Origin: Larkinella punicea
Lineage (GTDB): Bacteria; Bacteroidota; Bacteroidia; Cytophagales; Spirosomataceae
NCBI RefSeq assembly: GCF_003334855.1
Contig: NZ_QOWE01000015.1
Span: 124,001 to 188,000 of the forward strand
Direction: 5' to 3'
Length of the DNA: 64,000 nucleotides
The first letter of the stretch is position 1. Every line of letters begins with the position of its first letter. Below are positions 18,894-26,806 of this stretch, one piece after another. The notes under the pieces were generated by a model that ran no database searches, was not told the origin of the DNA, and worked only from the letters and a program-made list of their open reading frames with translations. The position numbers and the translations under genes were made by a program.

Positions 18894-19712
18894 CTAGTAG
18901 GCTTCTTCTTTACTCGGAAACTCACGGTCTTTCACATCGTCGACATAATGCCCGATGGCCTGCGTAATCACGCCGTGTAGATCGGCATACCGACGCAGGA
19001 AACGCGGTTTGAATTCTTTGTTAATGCCCAGCAGGTCGTGCAACACCAGAATCTGGCCATCAGCATCCGGCCCGGCCCCAATGCCGATCGTCGGAATGGT
19101 CAGACTTTCTGAAACCTGTTTGGTTAAGGTGGCCGGAATTTTCTCCAGAACGACGGCAAAGCAGCCAATGTCTTCCAGCATTTTCGCGTCTTCCAACAGT
19201 TTTTGGGCTTCGGTTTCTTCCTTCGCCCGAACGGCATAGGTCCCGAATTTATAGATCGACTGCGGGGTCAAACCCAGGTGACCCATCACGGGAACGCCCG
19301 CGCTCAGAACCCGGATAATCGACTCCCGAACCTCCAGACCGCCTTCCATTTTCACCGAATGCGCACCCGATTCTTTCATGATCCGGATGGCCGACCGCAG
19401 GGCTTCCGATGAATTCCCCTGGTAGGAACCAAACGGCAAATCGACCACGACCAGCGCCCGCTTCACGGCCCGAACCACCGAGGTAGCGTGGTAGATCATC
19501 TGGTCCAGCGTAATCGGCAGGGTCGTTTCGTGGCCAGCCATCACGTTGGAGGCCGAATCACCCACCAGGATGATTTCGACACCGGCGGCATCAACCAATC
19601 GCGCCAGTGAATAGTCATAGGCAGTCAATGCCGAAATTTTCTCTCCCTTGCTTTTCAGCTCCTGAATAACATGGGTAGTGATCCGTTTGATGTCGGGGTT
19701 ATGAACAGACAT
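18894..19712 (-). CDS. panB: 3-methyl-2-oxobutanoate hydroxymethyltransferase
   Basis: A 272-aa TIM-barrel enzyme that transfers a hydroxymethyl group from methylene-tetrahydrofolate to ketoisovalerate, giving ketopantoate for pantothenate and coenzyme A. Family motifs are clear: [62 protein letters not shown] and [21 protein letters not shown], the last including the conserved Glu/Asp and Gly residues around the Mg2+ and substrate site. Length is standard. The other pantothenate genes are not in the window. Confidence 0.97.
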   Translation of the reverse strand: MSVHNPDIKRITTHVIQELKSKGEKISALTAYDYSLARLVDAAGVEIILVGDSASNVMAGHETTLPITLDQMIYHATSVVRAVKRALVVVDLPFGSYQGNSSEALRSAIRIMKESGAHSVKMEGGLEVRESIIRVLSAGVPVMGHLGLTPQSIYKFGTYAVRAKEETEAQKLLEDAKMLEDIGCFAVVLEKIPATLTKQVSESLTIPTIGIGAGPDADGQILVLHDLLGINKEFKPRFLRRYADLHGVITQAIGHYVDDVKDREFPSKEEAY

Positions 19713-19846
19713 TCCTTAGGTAAACCGTTTATAATAGTCAGTGAGCAGGATTTAGCAGGCAATCTACGGGTATTCGTAGGTAATAAAACCACGATGACGG
19801 CAAAATGATTCTACAGCGGGTAAACGGTTTGCAGTTTACGTTAAAA

Positions 19847-21292
19847 TCAACGGTCGATCAGCCAGGATTCGGGGTTCATCCGGCTGGTGCTTTTCCAGAC
19901 CTGGAACTGCACTTCCGCCACGCCATCCTTGTCGGTGGCCACCACGCCAATCACTTCGCGGGCTTTGACGCGCTGCCCCACCTGCACCGATACGCTTTTC
20001 AGTTTGGCGTAAACCGTGTAATAATCCCCGTGCTGAACGGCCACGATGTTGTGCATTCCGGTTACGTAGGTCGTATACTGAACAATCCCGTCATAAACCG
20101 CCCTCACCACCTCGCCGGGACTGGTCTGAATATCGATGCCGGGGTTATCCTGCATGACGCCTTTCAAAACCGGGTGCGGTTTTACGCCGTAATGATCCGA
20201 AATGAAGCCCCGCGTGACGGGCCAGGGCAGCCGGTTTTTGGAAGAAGCAAAAGAAGACGCCAGAGCCGCTTCTTCGTCATTTAGCAAATTATTTCGGCGC
20301 TCATCGGGCTTGCGGGCGGTTCGTTCCGACGCTTCTGCGGCCGATTCGGTGGCCTTTGGTTCAACGGCTTTCGGTTCAGCCGTCTCCGGTTCGTCCGATT
20401 CTGCTGCGGCAGCGGCCCGTTCAGCTTTGGCTTTAGCTGCGGCTACCGCAGCGGCTTTTTCACGGGCAATGCGCTCGCGTTCGGCTTTTAAGCGGGCCAG
20501 ACGCGCCAGGCGTTCCCGCTCTTCCCGTTCGCGAATCTCCCGGCGAATCATTTCCGTAATGGCCGATTCCAGCCGGTTGACGGCCTTGCGACTTTCGGCC
20601 AGTTCGGTCCGCAAGTCCTGTTCTTTCTCACTCAGTTCCTCGGCAACCCGGTTTTTCTCATCCTTCAGCCCTTCCAGACGCTTCGATTCGTTGACCTGCA
20701 CGGCCAGTGTCCCTTGCTGCTGTTTCTTTTTACGCTCGACGTCCTGCTGCTTTGTAAGCATCTCCTGCCGTACTTTCTCCATCTGCCGCACCTGTCCCTG
20801 CCGGGCTTCAGAATATTGCTGGAGGTATTTGTACCGCGCCACCAGTTGATTAAAGTTTTCGGCTGAAAACAGAAAGCCCAGCGGATTGACCTGCTGCCGG
20901 CGTTTGTCGGCGGCATAAATCATTTCACCGTATTCCTTTTTGAGTTTTTCCAGGTTGTTCTGCAACTGGTTGGAAGTCCGGCGCAGTTCCTGAATTTCGG
21001 ACGTCATCAGCTTGACATCTTCCGTCAGCAGGTTGATCTGTTTGGATTGGGCCGCAATTTCCTGATTCAGCGCTTTCAGTTGGCCGAGGGTCGCCTGTTT
21101 CTGCGAAGAAGTTTTTTTCAGAATCGTCCGGATCTGCGAGACCTTCTCGATGTTCTGCTTTTTCTCTTTTTCTAACTGCTGACGACTCCGCTGCTGGGCC
21201 ATTACGCTCCCGCCAGCCAGCCAGCATAGGGTAAGCACAAGGATCAATTCCCTCCAATCGGTAGCCCGAACCACTCTGTACTTCATAAGCAT
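19847..21292 (-). CDS. EnvC-like murein hydrolase activator with degenerate LytM (M23) domain
   Basis: A 481-aa exported protein: signal peptide ending near MAQQR, a long coiled coil at about residues 30-285 (Lys/Glu/Gln-rich, with an Ala/Glu-rich stretch at 265-320), and a C-terminal LytM fold at about 365-475. The zinc ligands of M23 peptidases are missing: the second His of HxxxD is replaced (DNPGIDIQ), the YxHL His is Lys (YAKLK) and the final HxH is VQFQV. That is the pattern of E. coli EnvC, which activates amidases instead of cutting peptidoglycan. Last gene of the TPR-DUF4292-EnvC operon, 18 bases after DUF4292. A second ATG two codons in is an equal alternative. Confidence 0.9.
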   Translation of the reverse strand: MLMKYRVVRATDWRELILVLTLCWLAGGSVMAQQRSRQQLEKEKKQNIEKVSQIRTILKKTSSQKQATLGQLKALNQEIAAQSKQINLLTEDVKLMTSEIQELRRTSNQLQNNLEKLKKEYGEMIYAADKRRQQVNPLGFLFSAENFNQLVARYKYLQQYSEARQGQVRQMEKVRQEMLTKQQDVERKKKQQQGTLAVQVNESKRLEGLKDEKNRVAEELSEKEQDLRTELAESRKAVNRLESAITEMIRREIREREERERLARLARLKAERERIAREKAAAVAAAKAKAERAAAAAESDEPETAEPKAVEPKATESAAEASERTARKPDERRNNLLNDEEAALASSFASSKNRLPWPVTRGFISDHYGVKPHPVLKGVMQDNPGIDIQTSPGEVVRAVYDGIVQYTTYVTGMHNIVAVQHGDYYTVYAKLKSVSVQVGQRVKAREVIGVVATDKDGVAEVQFQVWKSTSRMNPESWLIDR

Positions 21293-21310
21293 CTTGCAAT
21301 ACCGGGGCAG

Positions 21311-22162
21311 TTACGGTCTCCGCTGGTATTTTGGCGGAATGCTGAACGGAAAGCCCGGATTTTTATCGGTAAGCTCTACTTTATTGTGTCGTATTCGTAA
21401 GACGGTCTGGTATGGTTGACCGTCGTTTTTGGATTTGTAATCGACGGTTACCAGACTGGTGTACGGAAACAGAAAATTATTCAATACCGTGAAGTCTTCA
21501 TAATCCAATGTCAGCGAATTCTTGGTGGGTTGCTCCACCACCAGCAGTTTTTTCAGCTTCCGGTTTTCTTCTCCAATGTAGTTGTCGACCATCACCTTGC
21601 CTTCGCGCTGCCGCAACAGGAGGTAGTCCTTCTCGTTTTTAACCCGTTGGGCCGGTTCCTGGGGCAGTGGCAGATTTCCGATCAGCAGCGACTGGATCAG
21701 CCCGAAAGTGAGGTTGAAATTAAACCGCTGACTCAATGACGCGTAATCATACACAGAATATTCGCGGTGAATGCGATCCATAATCACCACGGAATCTTTC
21801 GTAATCAGCGCCCGTGCGACTTCAACCCCAACACCCGACACCGACAACCAGATCAGGCTGTCTTTATCAATACGGAGGTTTACGTTGGCGTTGTTGATAT
21901 CCTGGTCTTTGCTTTTGAACGAAACCTTCGATTTGGCCGTCAGGTAAGCGAAATCAACCTGGTCGACGGTTGCCTTGGGGTCAACGGAAGACACGACCGG
22001 GGCGATGGCAATCGTATCGGTACGGATTGGGGTTTGGGCTTGCACGGAAACCGTATCGGCTGTGGGCGAAGGAGGGGCGTTGCGGAACAGTCTCCGCCGA
22101 CGACATCCTTCCGATGTACACAGCATGATGACGCACAAAAGTCCAATAAGGTATTTACTCAT
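21311..22162 (-). CDS. DUF4292 family lipoprotein
   Basis: A 283-aa protein starting MSKYLIGLLCVIMLC and carrying a probable lipobox Cys after SEG, so it is likely anchored in the envelope. The remainder matches the Bacteroidota family DUF4292, a LolA/LppX-like half-barrel fold: FAYLTAKSKVSFKSKDQD, LIWLSVSGVGVEVARALIT and a KNSLTLDYEDF region. Its ATG lies within the last codons of the TPR gene, an eight-base overlap in another frame that predicts translational coupling. Being between a TPR protein and an EnvC homologue, it may help lipoprotein or cell-wall traffic, but no function has been shown. Confidence 0.88.
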   Translation of the reverse strand: MSKYLIGLLCVIMLCTSEGCRRRRLFRNAPPSPTADTVSVQAQTPIRTDTIAIAPVVSSVDPKATVDQVDFAYLTAKSKVSFKSKDQDINNANVNLRIDKDSLIWLSVSGVGVEVARALITKDSVVIMDRIHREYSVYDYASLSQRFNFNLTFGLIQSLLIGNLPLPQEPAQRVKNEKDYLLLRQREGKVMVDNYIGEENRKLKKLLVVEQPTKNSLTLDYEDFTVLNNFLFPYTSLVTVDYKSKNDGQPYQTVLRIRHNKVELTDKNPGFPFSIPPKYQRRP

Positions 22163-23912
22163 AAATTTTTCCGGTTGCAATTTTCTTGTCCAACCGCTCG
22201 GTCGTTTCGCCTTTTAGTTTGGCCCGTTTCCACTGTTCAATTGCCTTGTCGTGCTCGCCAAGCTGGTACAACACGTCTCCGTAGTGTTCGATAATCGTCC
22301 CACTCACGTTCGGATCGGCCTGAATGGCTTTTTCGAGGAATGTCCGGGCCTTGACGTAGTCTTTCATGACGTACAAAACCCAGGCGTAGGTGTCCAGATA
22401 GGTCGCGTTAGTCTGGTTTTTTTCAACCAGTCGCTCCGACATTTGCAGTGCCAGCGGCAATTTTTCTTTCCGCAGGGACAAAAAATAGCTGTAGTTATTC
22501 AAAACGTGATCGTTGTCCGGGTCTTCTTTCAACACCAGTTCGTAGGCTTCGTCCGACTTCTGGTGGTCGCCCATGCCGTTGTAGACATCGCCCAACTGCG
22601 CATTCACGCTTTTCATCAGCTCGGCGTTGGTGGCCGAAAGCCGCCGGGTTTCCTCGTAGGCTTCAATGGCTTCTTTATACCGTTTCTTGAAATAGTTAGC
22701 GGATCCGTTAAACGCCCAGATGACGCCCTGATTCGGGAATAATTCCAGCGCCTGTTCGGAGTGAACCAACATGCTGTCCATCTGATTCAGTTCACCGTCG
22801 AGTTGCAGAATGGCCCCCCAGACTTCATATGTGGCTTTGTCCAGACGGGCGGCTTTGACGTAATAATCCCGGGCCTCGGCTTTTTTACCCTGTTGCACCA
22901 GCAAGTCGGCATAAATGGCCTGTGAACGGGCGTCTTTGGGATGAGCCGTTGCCAGTTCTCTGGCCAGTTTCACGGCACTCTGTCTCGCTTTTTCGTCTTT
23001 ACCAACCACGCCGATGTAACTTGATAAAATCCGCGCTTTAATATCGGCTTCCAGGTTCGGATTCGAAAAGACCTTGTCAAGTTCCTGGCTGCATTTTTCC
23101 AAATCACCCTGCTTGCGGTACAGATCGGCCAGCATGACGTGGGCCTGGGGCAAATCCGTGTTGACTTTCAACGCCCGCTGGAGCCAGTCCACCGCCTGAT
23201 CGTTCCGGTCGTTGGCAATCAGCAATTCTGCCCCTTCGAGCAGGTAGTCGGTTTCACCGGGTTCAGAAGCCACCAGTTTTTCAGCTTCCTGAATGGCTTT
23301 TTCCACTTTATTCTGCTTCAGGTAAATCCGCTGTTTCTGCCGGATGATTTCTTCGTTCAGGCCGGTGGCCTTCTCAACCTTGTCGTACATGTCGAGGGCC
23401 TTGTCCGGTTTTTCGTCGAACAGGTAAATGGCCGCCAGTTCAACGCCGTATTCGATGTTATCGGGGCTTTTTTTGATCAGCTCTTCATACAGATTTTCGG
23501 CGTCGGCGTAGCGTTTCTGCTTCACCAGCAGTTCGGCTAGTTGCAGCACATAGTATTTATTGGTGCCTTTATCCAACTGAACGGCTTTCTGGGCGAAAGG
23601 AAGGGCCTCTTCCGGCTTGCTCAGTTTCATCAGGGCCGTTGCGGCTGCGTAGTTGGCTGCCGGGTTTTCGGGATCAAGCTGGATAACTTTCTGGAATTGC
23701 GGTACTGCTTTGGCCGGTTCGTCCATCATCATGAACTTCATCCCTTCCGTAAACAGGGATTCCTCCACGCCCCGAACGCCCTCTTTCGGCTTCTGCTGTT
23801 CCTTTTCCTTGGATTTACGTTGTGCCTCAGCGGGTGTGATGCTCCACACCATCAGGCAACCGATACCGGCAACCAGCCATTTCCGCCAATTGGGTTTTAC
23901 CAGATAGTGCAT
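22155..23912 (-). CDS. Tetratricopeptide repeat protein
   Basis: A 585-aa protein with a signal peptide (ends near AEAQRKSKEK) followed by many TPR units, for example AVPQFQKVIQLDPENPAANYAAATALMKL, here quoted in part: FQKVIQLDPENPAANYAAA, and ALELFPNQGVIWAFNGSANY and LKEDPDNDHVLNNYSYFLSL. Such superhelices act as scaffolds for protein complexes, here presumably in the periplasm. It opens the operon with DUF4292 and the EnvC-like gene, a conserved Bacteroidota arrangement. A TAnnTTTG promoter element lies about 115 bases upstream. Confidence 0.93.
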   Translation of the reverse strand: MHYLVKPNWRKWLVAGIGCLMVWSITPAEAQRKSKEKEQQKPKEGVRGVEESLFTEGMKFMMMDEPAKAVPQFQKVIQLDPENPAANYAAATALMKLSKPEEALPFAQKAVQLDKGTNKYYVLQLAELLVKQKRYADAENLYEELIKKSPDNIEYGVELAAIYLFDEKPDKALDMYDKVEKATGLNEEIIRQKQRIYLKQNKVEKAIQEAEKLVASEPGETDYLLEGAELLIANDRNDQAVDWLQRALKVNTDLPQAHVMLADLYRKQGDLEKCSQELDKVFSNPNLEADIKARILSSYIGVVGKDEKARQSAVKLARELATAHPKDARSQAIYADLLVQQGKKAEARDYYVKAARLDKATYEVWGAILQLDGELNQMDSMLVHSEQALELFPNQGVIWAFNGSANYFKKRYKEAIEAYEETRRLSATNAELMKSVNAQLGDVYNGMGDHQKSDEAYELVLKEDPDNDHVLNNYSYFLSLRKEKLPLALQMSERLVEKNQTNATYLDTYAWVLYVMKDYVKARTFLEKAIQADPNVSGTIIEHYGDVLYQLGEHDKAIEQWKRAKLKGETTERLDKKIATGKIYE

Positions 23913-24027
23913 CTGTATGAGTTACTTAAATGAATTGAACGACTCTGAATGCCCACCGGGCTCTCCTGTTCAAACGTGTCAGGCACAGTCTCTATTGCAA
24001 CCGGATGCAACCATTGGTCACAATATG

Positions 24028-24035
24028 CAAAGGTA
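24028..24035 (-). promoter_or_regulatory. -7 promoter element for the TPR-DUF4292-EnvC operon
   Basis: The - strand reads TACCTTTG, a perfect TAnnTTTG, 115 bases upstream of the TPR start and downstream of the palindrome that ends the AlbA_2 gene. A good -33 box is not evident. Confidence 0.5.
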
Positions 24036-24075
24036 GTGGAAAACCGTCAGAACCTTTGACCAGGAAGGGATTGAA

Positions 24076-24170
24076 TAATGAGAAATGTAAAATGATGAAT
24101 GTAGAATGTAAAAATGTGCGGCTAAGGAACACTTTTACATTCTACATTCATCATTTTACATTTATCATTA
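24076..24170. repeat. Long inverted repeat (38-base arms) after the AlbA_2 gene
   Basis: The arms 24076-24113 and 24133-24170 are reverse complements with one mismatch, around a 19-base loop. The A/T-rich arms contain AAATGTAAAATGATGAAT, which is repeated exactly in the palindrome at 53360-53448, so the two belong to one dispersed family. It begins nine bases past the stop of the - strand AlbA_2 gene and could end its transcript. Confidence 0.85.
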
Positions 24171-24178
24171 AAAACTTT

Positions 24179-24823
24179 TCACCCCATCCGCGTCGTAAAC
24201 CGATCCACGGTTTCATGGGGATGAATTTCCAGCACATTGGCGAGCACCAGCAAGACCAGGGTTCGGGAGGCCATTTTGCGGGGAATATTGGCAATGTTGG
24301 CGAAGAGATCGACGGTAATGCTCTGGTTGCGATCCAGATGCTGCATCAGGGTCTGCTCTTTGTCGCCATACGTAAACCGCACCGCCCGCTCGGCGGTTTC
24401 GCCTTTCATAATTTCGCGCACCTCCTTGCTGGCCTGAACGGCCTTGTCGTCAACCCGAATGTAGGCCCGCCGGAAATCGTTGAGCGGATCGTCTACGTAA
24501 TGTGGTTTTCGCTCGCTCTCCGGAACCGTAATCACCAGCACTTCCCGCTCGTTGGCGAGCAGCACACGTTCCATGGAATAGGTGATGGTGGGTGTACAAT
24601 ACCGTTCAATGGCGCGTTCCAGCAGGTATTCGTCTTCGTCGACGTGTTTGAGGCCCTGGATACTTTTGTCGTCGCCGATGCCAATGAGCAGTTTTCCGCC
24701 TTCGGTGTTGGCAAACGCCACAATTTCGCGAATAATCCGTTCGGGGTGATTGGACTTTAATTTGAATTCGAGATGCGTTCCCTCACCCTGTCTAACCAGT
24801 TCCTTGAGCGCCCTGTAGTCCAT
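24179..24823 (-). CDS. AlbA_2 (Schlafen-type) putative DNA-binding protein
   Basis: A 214-aa protein. Its first 130 residues match the AlbA_2 domain: GEGTHLEFKLKSNHPERI, IVAFANTEGGKLLIGIGDD and a conserved RAYIRVDDKAVQAS near 130-145. The remaining part has a helix-turn-helix-like stretch (ITVDLFANIANIPRKMASRT). Related proteins act as transcription regulators or accessory nucleases, but most are uncharacterised. It stands alone on its strand, with its own palindrome terminator, and starts about 205 bases from the divergent carotene hydroxylase gene. Confidence 0.85.
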   Translation of the reverse strand: MDYRALKELVRQGEGTHLEFKLKSNHPERIIREIVAFANTEGGKLLIGIGDDKSIQGLKHVDEDEYLLERAIERYCTPTITYSMERVLLANEREVLVITVPESERKPHYVDDPLNDFRRAYIRVDDKAVQASKEVREIMKGETAERAVRFTYGDKEQTLMQHLDRNQSITVDLFANIANIPRKMASRTLVLLVLANVLEIHPHETVDRFTTRMG

Positions 24824-24941
24824 CCGTCAGTCGGCTGTGTAGGTATCAGGAAGGATGTCAGCCCCTCCCTTGCTTTTAAATATAACCGTTTTAACCCATA
24901 CGAACCAAAAGGTTGAACAACTATTTTACCGGAAATTGCCG

Positions 24942-24949
24942 TAATTTTG
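24942..24949 (+). promoter_or_regulatory. -7 promoter element for the carotene hydroxylase gene
   Basis: TAATTTTG is a perfect TAnnTTTG, 78 bases before the start codon, in the gap between two divergent genes. Confidence 0.45.
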
Positions 24950-25027
24950 TCCGTTGTTCTCAGTATTAACCATTTAAACTAGTTGGCGGTTTTACCTTTT
25001 GGCAGGATCTGATCTAGTAACGAAAAA

Positions 25028-25471
25028 ATGCTGGTAAACGTTGTTATCGTCCTGGTTACGTTTGTGGGAATGGAAGGGGTGGCGTGGTGGACACACAAAT
25101 ACATCATGCACGGTTTTATGTGGCGCTGGCATCATTCGCACCACAACCACCATGCCGGCTTTCTGGAACGCAATGATCTGTTCAGTGTGGTTTTCAGTCT
25201 GGCGGCTGTCGGAACGGTGGTGGTGGGTTTCGAAGTCGACTCGCTCTGGTTTCTGGCACCAATTGGCATTGGTGTGACCTTATACGGTATTTTTTATTTT
25301 ATTTTCCACGATGTTATTGTCCACCGGCGGATCAAAATCCGGTTCAGCACCCGAAATTCGTACCTGAAGCGAATCATCCGGGCGCACTACATTCACCACA
25401 AGGTTCACAAGCGCCAGGGAGCCGAAGCATTCGGTTTTTTGTATGCGCCGAAGAAATACCGGAATCGCTGA
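25028..25471 (+). CDS. crtZ: Beta-carotene 3-hydroxylase, CrtZ type
   Basis: A 147-aa membrane di-iron hydroxylase of the fatty-acid hydroxylase superfamily that adds hydroxyl groups to the beta-rings of carotenoids (beta-carotene to zeaxanthin). The histidine clusters are all present: H23-x4-H28, H35-H36-x-H38-H39, H94-x4-H99 and H120-x2-H123-H124, with hydrophobic segments at about 1-20 and 52-95. The short length and histidine spacing fit CrtZ and not larger sterol desaturases. No other carotenoid genes are in the window; dxs supplies the isoprenoid precursor path. Pigmented Cytophagales usually have such a gene. Confidence 0.9.
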   Translation: MLVNVVIVLVTFVGMEGVAWWTHKYIMHGFMWRWHHSHHNHHAGFLERNDLFSVVFSLAAVGTVVVGFEVDSLWFLAPIGIGVTLYGIFYFIFHDVIVHRRIKIRFSTRNSYLKRIIRAHYIHHKVHKRQGAEAFGFLYAPKKYRNR

Positions 25472-25490
25472 TTTCCCGCAAATGGCAAAA

Positions 25491-25528
25491 CCCATAAAGT
25501 CACAACGTTCGCGCTGCACCTTTATGGG
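25491..25528. terminator. Two-way terminator candidate between crtZ and the DUF2795 gene
   Basis: A 9-bp perfect stem (CCCATAAAG with CTTTATGGG) around a 20-base loop in the 79-base gap between two convergent genes. There is no strong T-run on either strand, so it may be weak. Confidence 0.45.
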
Positions 25529-25550
25529 CCAAATTCATGGAAACAACCGG

Positions 25551-25772
25551 CTAATACTCGTCTTCGTTGAAGAAGAAATCGTCCTTGGTTGGGTAATCAG
25601 GCCATATTTCCTCGATACTCTCGTAGGGCTGACCGTCGTCCTCCAACTCCTGCAGGTTTTCAACTACTTCTAAGGGAGCGCCAGAGCGGATCGAGTAATC
25701 GATCAACTCATCTTTGGTAGCCGGCCAGGGGGCATCTTCCAGATAGGATGCCAATTCGAGTGTCCAATACAT
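25551..25772 (-). CDS. DUF2795 family small protein
   Basis: A 73-aa acidic protein beginning MYWTLELASYLEDAPWPATK, a highly conserved Bacteroidota form of DUF2795, with DELIDYSIRSGAPLEVVENL in the middle and a Glu/Asp-rich tail. The family has a small helical fold and no known function. The start is set at this Met because the longer frame begins with TTG inside a perfect -7 promoter element, and because the conserved family starts here. It is a single gene between convergent crtZ and divergent cutC. Confidence 0.88.
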   Translation of the reverse strand: MYWTLELASYLEDAPWPATKDELIDYSIRSGAPLEVVENLQELEDDGQPYESIEEIWPDYPTKDDFFFNEDEY

Positions 25773-25817
25773 ACGCGTTGCTGCTAAAATATGACGACTG
25801 ATTGTCGTAAAATTGTG

Positions 25818-25825
25818 CAAAAGTA
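25818..25825 (-). promoter_or_regulatory. -7 promoter element for the DUF2795 gene
   Basis: The - strand reads TACTTTTG, a perfect TAnnTTTG, 45 bases before the chosen ATG. It overlaps the upstream TTG, which excludes that codon as start if the promoter is real. Confidence 0.5.
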
Positions 25826-25969
25826 AAAAAATATGAATATCCTATACATGTCGCTGAAAATTCTTTCAGAAACGGTACGGATGCCGTTCAGGCCATTTAA
25901 CCGAATCCCGGCTGAAAATGTTTGTATTCTTTCGTCAAACTTCTTCTTTTTCTAACCGTCTATTAATCA

Positions 25970-26713
25970 ATGAACATTGAAATTTGCGCGTTTTCCCTGG
26001 AGTCCTGCCTGATTGCACAGGCCAACGGTGCCACCCGGATCGAGTTGTGTGGGGGAGCAGGGGAGGGCGGCACCACGCCGAGCTACGGCCTGATCGAATT
26101 GGCCCGCCAGCAGGTAACGATTGCCCTTTACGTTATGATACGTCCCCGTGGAGGAGATTTCTTATACAACGCCACCGAATTGGCCGTTATGCGCCGGGAT
26201 ATTGAAGCCGCGAAGCAAGCCGGTGCCGACGGCGTGGTGCTGGGCCTGTTGAAAGCCGATGGAACCATCGATGAAGAAAAAACCGCCGAACTCATTCGTT
26301 TGGCCCACCCGCTGGCGGTTACGTTTCACCGGGCGTTCGACCTGACGCTCGATCCGGCAGAAGCCCTGGAAGCGGTTATTCGAACGGGTGCGAAACGCAT
26401 TCTGACTTCGGGGCAGCAAGCCAGCGCGGAAGCCGGTATTCCGCTTCTCCGGCAATTGGTTCAACAGGCAGACGATCGGATTGAAATTATGGCCGGAGCG
26501 GGCGTCACGGCCACCAATGCCGCCCACCTGGCCGCAACGGGCGTTCACGCACTCCACCTGACGGGCAAGCAGGTGATGGATAGTGGCATGGAATACCGGA
26601 AGCCCGGTGTTCCGATGGCCTCCGTGGCTCTGGGAGAATACGAATGGCTCAGCACGAGCCGTGAAGTTGTCCGGGCGGTGGTAGAAGCTACAAAAACTAT
26701 TTCGCGGAGTTGA
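25970..26713 (+). CDS. cutC: Copper homeostasis protein CutC
   Basis: A 247-aa cytoplasmic TIM-barrel protein of the CutC family, linked to copper tolerance though its reaction is debated. Clear family stretches are EICAFSLESCLIAQANGATR, IELCGGAGEGGTTPSYGLI, VMIRPRGGDFLYNATE, GADGVVLGLLKADGTIDEE and VTFHRAFDLTLDPAEALE. The last codons (ISRS and stop) lie within the left arm of a long palindrome, so the C-terminus appears to be set by the repeat. It is a single gene, convergent with the sodium/sugar symporter. Confidence 0.95.
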   Translation: MNIEICAFSLESCLIAQANGATRIELCGGAGEGGTTPSYGLIELARQQVTIALYVMIRPRGGDFLYNATELAVMRRDIEAAKQAGADGVVLGLLKADGTIDEEKTAELIRLAHPLAVTFHRAFDLTLDPAEALEAVIRTGAKRILTSGQQASAEAGIPLLRQLVQQADDRIEIMAGAGVTATNAAHLAATGVHALHLTGKQVMDSGMEYRKPGVPMASVALGEYEWLSTSREVVRAVVEATKTISRS

Positions 26714-26792
26714 GCGGAGAAAAAAAGAGTTAAGCAGAGGTTATATTTTTCTCCGCTTAACTCTTTTTTTCTCCGTTCAACTCCGCGAAATA
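26698..26792. repeat. Long inverted repeat (42-base arms) between cutC and the symporter gene
   Basis: The arms 26698-26739 and 26751-26792 match as reverse complements at 40 of 42 positions with an 11-base loop, the strongest palindrome in the window. The left arm takes in the last five codons and stop of cutC; the right arm ends 14 bases before the end of the symporter gene. A runs and T runs on both sides of the inner stem would let it stop transcription from either side. Confidence 0.88.
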
Positions 26793-26806
26793 ACTCAAAT
26801 TTCTTT

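Noticed and set aside
22155-23912. Repetitive DNA in the TPR gene as a CRISPR-like array
   Set aside because: The repeats are at protein level (TPR units) and have no constant DNA repeat or spacer structure.
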